Origin: an uncultured Luminiphilus sp.
Lineage (GTDB): Bacteria > Pseudomonadota > Gammaproteobacteria > Pseudomonadales > Halieaceae
Direction of reading: 5' to 3'
DNA length: 64,000 bases
Assembly (NCBI GenBank): GCA_943789425.1
Contig: CALSUB010000013.1
Span: forward strand, 86,239-150,238
The notes beneath the pieces are model-generated. The model was not told where the DNA came from. It worked only from the letters and a program-made list of their open reading frames with translations, and searched no databases. Of the stretch, positions 59,173 through 64,000 are shown piece by piece (within the stretch, counting starts at the first letter, position 1; every line of letters begins with the position of its first letter). A program made the translations under genes and the position numbers.

Positions 59173-59223
59173 CGGATAAACCTCCCAAATGCGCCGATTG
59201 CGCAGGGCGTACCCTGTGATTAA

Positions 59224-59240
59224 TGCAAACGGCATGCCAA
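59224..59240 (-). promoter_or_regulatory. Sigma-54 (RpoN) promoter of the fliL operon
   Basis: On the minus strand the sequence reads TTGGCATGCCGTTTGCA: GG at -24 and GC at -12 with exactly 10 bases between, close to the consensus TTGGCACG-N4-TTGC. It lies about 50 bases before the fliL ATG. RpoN control of this operon is usual in polar flagellates. Confidence 0.75.
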
Positions 59241-59472
59241 TTTATTTATGTCAATAAAATCAATTGCTTATCGGACTTCAATTTCAAAGCGTTGGTTTAT
59301 TGACGGTGCCATTGAGCTGTCACTCGACAACACACAGGATCACCGGGAGCTGCCAGAGAGACAGAAAAGAGTCTAACGTGTCGGGGGAATCGTCGCGCGG
59401 ATGCACGACCGGTTTTTGGCGGCTATCTTGCCTAGCCGCACGAGAGGTGTTATTGGCGACCTATGGCAACGC

Positions 59473-59498
59473 CAGTGCCTGACTTTCAGCAGGCACTG
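59473..59498 (-). terminator. Strong hairpin between fliK and fliL
   Basis: Perfect 9-bp inverted repeat (CAGTGCCTG / CAGGCACTG) with an 8-base loop, 35 bases downstream of the fliK stop. No clear T-run follows on the minus strand, so it may be a factor-dependent end or an RNA hairpin. It separates the fliK unit from the fliL unit. Confidence 0.45.
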
Positions 59499-59533
59499 CC
59501 GTTTAGACGCTCAGGGTCAGGGAGAAAAAGGGA

Positions 59534-61925
59534 CTAGATATAGGTATCGACCCTGCCACTGTCACTGACCTCTCCTCGAGCCGGATCAAAACGCTGCTCT
59601 TCAGAACCTGATGCCGTCTCCGGGCCACTTTGTGCGAGGGATTCTGCATCACCGCCTGCGCTGCCCTCTCTGCGTTGCGACTCGGCCTGATCACTCACAT
59701 CACCCTGGGCAAGTTGAATGCCACTCTGTTGCAGCATCTCCCTCAAGCGAGGCATGGACTGATCTAGCAAATCTCGGGCAACCGCTGTTTCAGCGACAAA
59801 CACCACGCGTGCGTGCTCCCCCTCCATATTAATAGTGATTTGCACTTTGCCGAGGTCGGCCGGTGTCAATTGCAGGCGCGCCTCTTGCAGTCCGTTATTC
59901 ACGAAAACTCGCACCTGCCCACCTAATTCCTCCGAAAACTGTGGCGTCCCGGGCTGGGTTTGCATCACATGCTCGCTCCCCGCCCGTGACAAGGGTGCGG
60001 CGGTCACTGCGTTGGGCGCTGAAGTCACTGCCGCTGCAGGAGCGGTTTGCACGGAGGCAGTCGATGCGTTCATTGACTGCGACGGTAATTCAAAGCTGAA
60101 CGACCGTGCACTCTGCATTTCAGATGTCATTCGCCCCTCCGTCGGCTGCTCCTGAGTCATGGCCTGTAGCGATATCGAGGGGTCAGACATTGCGGTTTTT
60201 GCCGTGGTTGGCTGCTGGCCATTGACCGACAGTGCCATTCGAGCGCGATGGGCTGTCAGCTGAGTCGATGCCTCGGCATCGCCGGCCTCCGAAGCAGGCC
60301 CTAATGCGCCCAGCAATGACGCTTGCCCTGGCTGAGATTCACTGCGCGTTTGATCCAGCGCCGACATCGCGGCGCCCTGATCCGGATTCCGCGCCTGGGC
60401 TATGGCCGATCGCAGCTGCGCCGTCATCTGCGCTGTCATGGGCACTGCAGAGGAGGCTTTGCCGGGATTCAGGATGCTCTGCTCGCCGGCAATTTGTCTC
60501 GGCGTTGACTTTTGCCGAGCGCTTAAATCGGTACCGTCCAAGCTGTCGTGACCCTTAACATTTTGAGACTCACCTGAGCTCACCGCAGAGGCACTTTGCT
60601 TACCGTGCAAATTAACTGAGGTCGGAATTTGACCCGGGACCGAGGAGGTTGTTCGACGGGAATCCGATGTCAGGTCCCCAACCGACGCCAGCCCAGCGTC
60701 CACAGTCCCGGCGCTGGCTGACCGCGGGGTATTCTCCTGCCCCACCGATGAGGTCGTCACCGTTGTCGCTGCGGGGTTACCCCCCACAGCCGCACTGGCT
60801 TGAGATCCTACCAAACGAGAGGTCTGCACCGGCGACGCCAGAGCGCTGTCCGCCTTGTGGGCAAAATACTGCGCCTTATCAAACTCCGTCACACCGCTAT
60901 TGGAGAGCGACTGCAACCGGGCCTTGACGCTGTTAAGTGGCTCATCACTGTTGGCTAGCTCACGCTGAAGCGCTGCCGATAACGTCCCTAAGACCTCGGC
61001 ATTGCCAGTCTGAGACACCATACGCTGGATCGCTTCGAGCCGCTGGGCACGATCGATGACAGCATTTTCTTGGGCCGGATCAGATGCTACTGCCTCCAAC
61101 CCATTGGCTCCGGATTGGGATTGGCCAGGCTGAGTGACGCCGAGGGTGACCCCCTGCCCCCGCTCCGCAGTCGGCAACGGCAAGTTCGGCTGACTCGAGG
61201 TTGGCCCATTCGACAATCCTGCCGTTAAACCCTGGTTAAACGTGGCAATATCGAAGTGCCGAACACCCGCATTGGCCATTTGTCGGAGCTGATGCCCCAC
61301 ATCAGCCAACGGCATATCACTGCGCGCAAGGCTTTGAAGCAACTCAAGGTCAATTTCACCTGCGATGGCATCGGGTTTCGCGTTCCCGAACAGCTGCTGA
61401 AGCGCTTCTAACCGCGCGGTAATGCGCTGATCTTTGACGTCCAACGCCTCTGACACTGAAGCCGCCATCACGGTGCGCTGAACGCTATGTGCTGCCAAGC
61501 TCACCGTCGTCACTGTCTGTGACGCGGAATGCCCATCAGAATCCGCCTGTGTCTGACTCAGGTCTGCACCATGCTGAGCGTCATTGACGTTATCAGCGGC
61601 TGGTGTTGCTGGGATCGGTTGTGCCAGGCGCGGATTGCGCGAGGGAGGCTTTTTTCGCGCCTCCCGACGGGTCAGAGCTCGCATGCTTCGGCGCGGGTTC
61701 GGCCGAATCGATCTCTGACGGCGCATTAGGCGACTTTTCACCCCCCTGCGGCAGGGATTTGCCGGTTTTATCGGCTCTTTGGCCCGATGTCAGTTCGGCC
61801 TTTAAGGTATCAGCAAACTCACCCTTAGCGGTCTGATCTGAGGGCAACCCCAGCTCTGACGCGCTCTTGGCGCTGGGTGGCGCGGCTGCGGCCTGCAGTA
61901 TGACGAACTCTGTTGTGGCTGACAT
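59534..61925 (-). pseudogene. fliK: FliK, flagellar hook-length control protein; one frame break at an A6 run
   Basis: The N-terminal part (MSATTEFVILQAAAAPPS..., ATG at 61925 with a GGAGGGAG site) reads to the stop at 61593. From the A6 run at 61651-61656 (T6 on the plus strand) a second frame continues to 59534 through a long Gln/Ser/Ala-rich middle and the C-terminal FliK domain (LGGQVRVFVNNGLQEARLQLTPADLGKVQITINME). Removing one A joins them, giving about 796 residues. Could be a sequencing error, a real mutation, or transcriptional slippage at the A-run. FliK triggers the FlhB switch. Confidence 0.88.
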
Positions 61926-61958
61926 GACTGTGTCTCCCTCCATTTCATGAAAGTACAC

Positions 61959-61975
61959 AGCAAATGGCGTGCCAA
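61959..61975 (-). promoter_or_regulatory. Sigma-54 (RpoN) promoter of fliK
   Basis: Minus-strand TTGGCACGCCATTTGCT: matches the RpoN consensus TTGGCACG-N4-TTGCW (the core TGGCACG and TTGC both present) with GG and GC 10 bases apart. 34 bases before the fliK ATG at 61925 and directly after the fliJ stop. Confidence 0.82.
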
Positions 61976-61976
61976 C

Positions 61977-62420
61977 CTAGGGCTCCGGGTCGCTACTTTG
62001 CCTCCAGGCAGCCTCTATCTTTGCTTGTTCCTTCTTTTCTTCGGCTCGGGCAGCCTCGGCATTTTGCTGAATAATCAAATTTTTGAGGGCTCGCTCATAC
62101 AATGAGGCCTGCTGCCAATCGGCACTACTCGATGCGACGGCATCCGCCGTGGCGGCGGCAGTCTGTGATTGCTGATCGACCGCACCGTGAAGCCGGTGCA
62201 TGAATCGCCGATACTCCTCGAGTTGCCGCGGTGACAGCGTATCGTTATCGCGCCGGTCTAAAAACTGGTCGAACTCTCGGCTAAACTCGGTCAATTGATC
62301 TAGGCGCGATTGCTCCGCGGCTTCATTCTGCCGCGCATCACGCAGGCGATTCGCCGCGGCGTCCACTTTACCTTTTGCCACTAAACCCACGCTATCGAGA
62401 CGATGTTTACGCATGTGCAT
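61977..62420 (-). CDS. fliJ: FliJ, flagellar export chaperone/stalk protein
   Basis: 147 residues, almost entirely helical coiled coil (KVDAAANRLRDARQNEAAEQSRLDQL ... ALKNLIIQQNAEAARAEEKKEQ). It fits FliJ by length, composition and position between fliI and fliK; FliJ sits in the FliI ring and activates FlhA. It overlaps fliI by 14 bases; start at 62420 or 62414. Confidence 0.88.
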   Translation of the reverse strand: MHMRKHRLDSVGLVAKGKVDAAANRLRDARQNEAAEQSRLDQLTEFSREFDQFLDRRDNDTLSPRQLEEYRRFMHRLHGAVDQQSQTAAATADAVASSSADWQQASLYERALKNLIIQQNAEAARAEEKKEQAKIEAAWRQSSDPEP

Positions 62421-63783
62421 CCGCTCGCTGAGACTCTGGATGGGTCAAACTGAGCAGTGCAGAGAGGCTGTCTGCCATTGAAATAGCGGAGCCAATTGGC
62501 TGACGCAGCAATTCCATAATCTGAGGATAGGCTGCAATGGCTGCGTCAATACGGGGGTCACTACCCCGTTGGTAAGCCCCTATTGTGATGAGGTCGCGGT
62601 TAGCTTGATAGGTCGCTATGTGCTCTTTGATGACCTGAAGGCCCGCGTAATGACCCTCGTCAACCAATGACACCATCGCACGACTGATCGAGGCGCTCAC
62701 ATCAATAGCAGGGAAAACGCCTTCATCGGCTAATTTTCGAGAGAGCACAATGTGCCCATCGAGAATGGCGCGCGAGGCGTCCGCGATGGGGTCATCAAGA
62801 TCATCTCCCTCTACCAGCACGGTGTAGATCGCAGTGATAGAGCCATGTTGATTATTACCCGCCCGTTCAACCAGGCGCGGCAGAAGTGAAAATACCGACG
62901 GGGTATAGCCTCGCGAGACGGGCGGTTCCCCGGCTGCCAAGCCAATTTCGCGCTGCGCCTGAGCGAACCGTGTCAGGGAATCCATGAGCAGCAGGACATT
63001 CATGCCCTGATCTCTAAAATATTCGGCGATGGCTGTGGCTCGCCACGCGCCGTTGACGCGCATCAGTGGAGACTGATCGGCAGGAGTCGCGACAATAATT
63101 GCTCGCTTCAAACCCTCGGGGCCCAGCGTCTCATCGACAAAATCCCGGACCTCACGCCCTCGTTCACCCACCAGTGCTACGACAATAATGTCGGCTTGAG
63201 TGTTTCTCGTGAGCATACCGAGCAAGGTACTTTTCCCCACACCTGAACCCGCAAAGAGTCCCAACCGCTGGCCTTTACCCAAGGTGGTGAGGGCATTGAT
63301 GGCCCGCACCCCTACGTCCAAAGGCTCGCTGATCGCCCGGCGCTCCAGCGGGTTAAGTGCCTCGCCCTTCAATGCAGTGCGCTTCAGCGACACAATATCT
63401 CCGGCGCCATCAATCAATCGGCCCGCACCATCGAGTACTCGGCCCAGCATCTCCGTGCCAACCGATACTGCGTGGTCTTCTTCGATCGGCACCACGGCCG
63501 CACCAATCGCCAATCCATCCACGCTGGACTCGGGCATCAGCACCAGACGGCCATCGGAAAAACCCACGATCTCCGCCACGATCTCTTTGTGCGGGGCCAG
63601 CTTGATGACGCAGCGGCCACCGACCGCGCCGGTACATCCCGCCGCTTCAATTTTGAGGCCAATCATTCTGACCACTCTGCCGGCCACCGTTGGTTTTAGC
63701 GTGTCAGCGGAGATCTCAGCCGCGCCTAACCGTTGGGCGAGACGCTCATCTCGCGCCGTGATCATTGATGAGGCGGATTCCAT
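62407..63783 (-). CDS. fliI: FliI, flagellar export ATPase
   Basis: 458 residues from the ATG at 63783. Walker A is GSGVGKS (about 179-185), and the FliI segment GRVLDGAGRLIDGAGDI precedes it (about 114-130). It hydrolyses ATP to help load export substrates and is regulated by FliH. Longer starts to 63852 run into fliH. One base after fliH. Confidence 0.96.
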   Translation of the reverse strand: MESASSMITARDERLAQRLGAAEISADTLKPTVAGRVVRMIGLKIEAAGCTGAVGGRCVIKLAPHKEIVAEIVGFSDGRLVLMPESSVDGLAIGAAVVPIEEDHAVSVGTEMLGRVLDGAGRLIDGAGDIVSLKRTALKGEALNPLERRAISEPLDVGVRAINALTTLGKGQRLGLFAGSGVGKSTLLGMLTRNTQADIIVVALVGERGREVRDFVDETLGPEGLKRAIIVATPADQSPLMRVNGAWRATAIAEYFRDQGMNVLLLMDSLTRFAQAQREIGLAAGEPPVSRGYTPSVFSLLPRLVERAGNNQHGSITAIYTVLVEGDDLDDPIADASRAILDGHIVLSRKLADEGVFPAIDVSASISRAMVSLVDEGHYAGLQVIKEHIATYQANRDLITIGAYQRGSDPRIDAAIAAYPQIMELLRQPIGSAISMADSLSALLSLTHPESQRADAHA

Positions 63784-63784
63784 G

Positions 63785-64000
63785 TCACACCTCCTCTGGC
63801 TCCGCCGATAACTCGGCCAATTCCAACCCCAGCGCCTCGCGAATCGCCACAATCAATCGTCGCTCTATGCTGGCATCGATAATGGAGTCTGCCACCTGCA
63901 GGCGGCAACCGCCCGGCATGAGGTCATCATCCACCACTGCAGACCATAATTGGCTCTTCAACAGCTCCGGCGCGACCTTTTCAAGGGCCGCCAAATCCTG
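63785..64000 (-). CDS. fliH: FliH, flagellar export regulator (C-terminal part only)
   Basis: The gene runs off the right edge; about 71 C-terminal codons are seen, open at 64000. It has the FliH/HrpE C-terminal look (VVDDDLMPGGCRLQVADSIIDASIERRLIVAIREALG), and the position next to fliI confirms it. FliH binds FliI and inhibits its ATPase. Confidence 0.88.
   Translation of the reverse strand, partial: QDLAALEKVAPELLKSQLWSAVVDDDLMPGGCRLQVADSIIDASIERRLIVAIREALGLELAELSAEPEEV

Overview
The window looks like a chromosomal piece of a Gram-negative, motile, aerobic anoxygenic phototroph. One half is a purple-bacterial photosynthesis gene cluster (bacteriochlorophyll a and carotenoid synthesis, reaction-centre H subunit and assembly factors, the redox/light repressor PpsR). 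The other half is a polar-type flagellar cluster (FliH-to-FliA with FlhF and FleN/FlhG, RpoN-type promoters, a PomAB-like stator). Together these suggest a marine gammaproteobacterium of the OM60/NOR5 (Halieaceae) type. The lineage is an inference from gene content; no rRNA or tRNA gene was seen.

Layout. 1-2193: crtF (cut by the left edge; it reads cleanly from 238 to the edge), crtE, and divergent crtC, with two PpsR-type palindromes 8 bp apart between crtE and crtC. 2203-3516: a hemN-type coproporphyrinogen dehydrogenase. 3701-16533 (minus strand): one tightly overlapping superoperon, bchF-bchN-bchB-bchH-bchL-bchM-lhaA-puhA-puhB-puhC-puhE. 16603-22012 (plus strand): ppsR, bchG, a second pucC-family gene, bchP and a small membrane protein. 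22227-34660: metabolic and transport genes (DUF305/LVIVD fusion, BCCT transporter, malonyl-CoA decarboxylase, two MFS carriers, small-enzyme genes, a CpcT-like protein, a Tat-exported hydrolase). 34829-35905: DAHP synthase. 36213-45540: small and poorly characterised genes, including a FlgC-like rod protein, a protein with an internal 433-bp tandem duplication, a TPR-methyltransferase fusion and a SPOR protein. 45649-64000: flagellar genes (fhlB, a fliK paralogue, motAB; then fliA, fleN, flhF, flhA, flhB, fliRQPO, fliNML, fliK, fliJ, fliI, partial fliH).

How it fits together. The bch genes make bacteriochlorophyll a from Mg-protoporphyrin, crtE/C/F feed spheroidene-type carotenoids, and puhA/B/C/E plus the two PucC-family proteins build the photosystem. 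PpsR probably represses these operons through TGT-N12-ACA sites in the crtE/crtC and bchF/ppsR intergenic regions. The flagellar genes encode the export apparatus, C-ring, stator and sigma-28. RpoN-type promoters lie before fliL and before fliK.

The most striking feature is broken reading frames. Twelve single-base frame breaks, almost all one extra base in a short homopolymer, interrupt bchL, bchH (three), bchN, ppsR, the second pucC-family gene, the main fliK, a small lipoprotein gene and the tandem-duplication gene (three). Conserved sequence resumes at once in another frame each time. Either this is an assembly with uncorrected long-read-type indels, or the photosynthesis cluster is in early decay. 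The sequence alone cannot decide.
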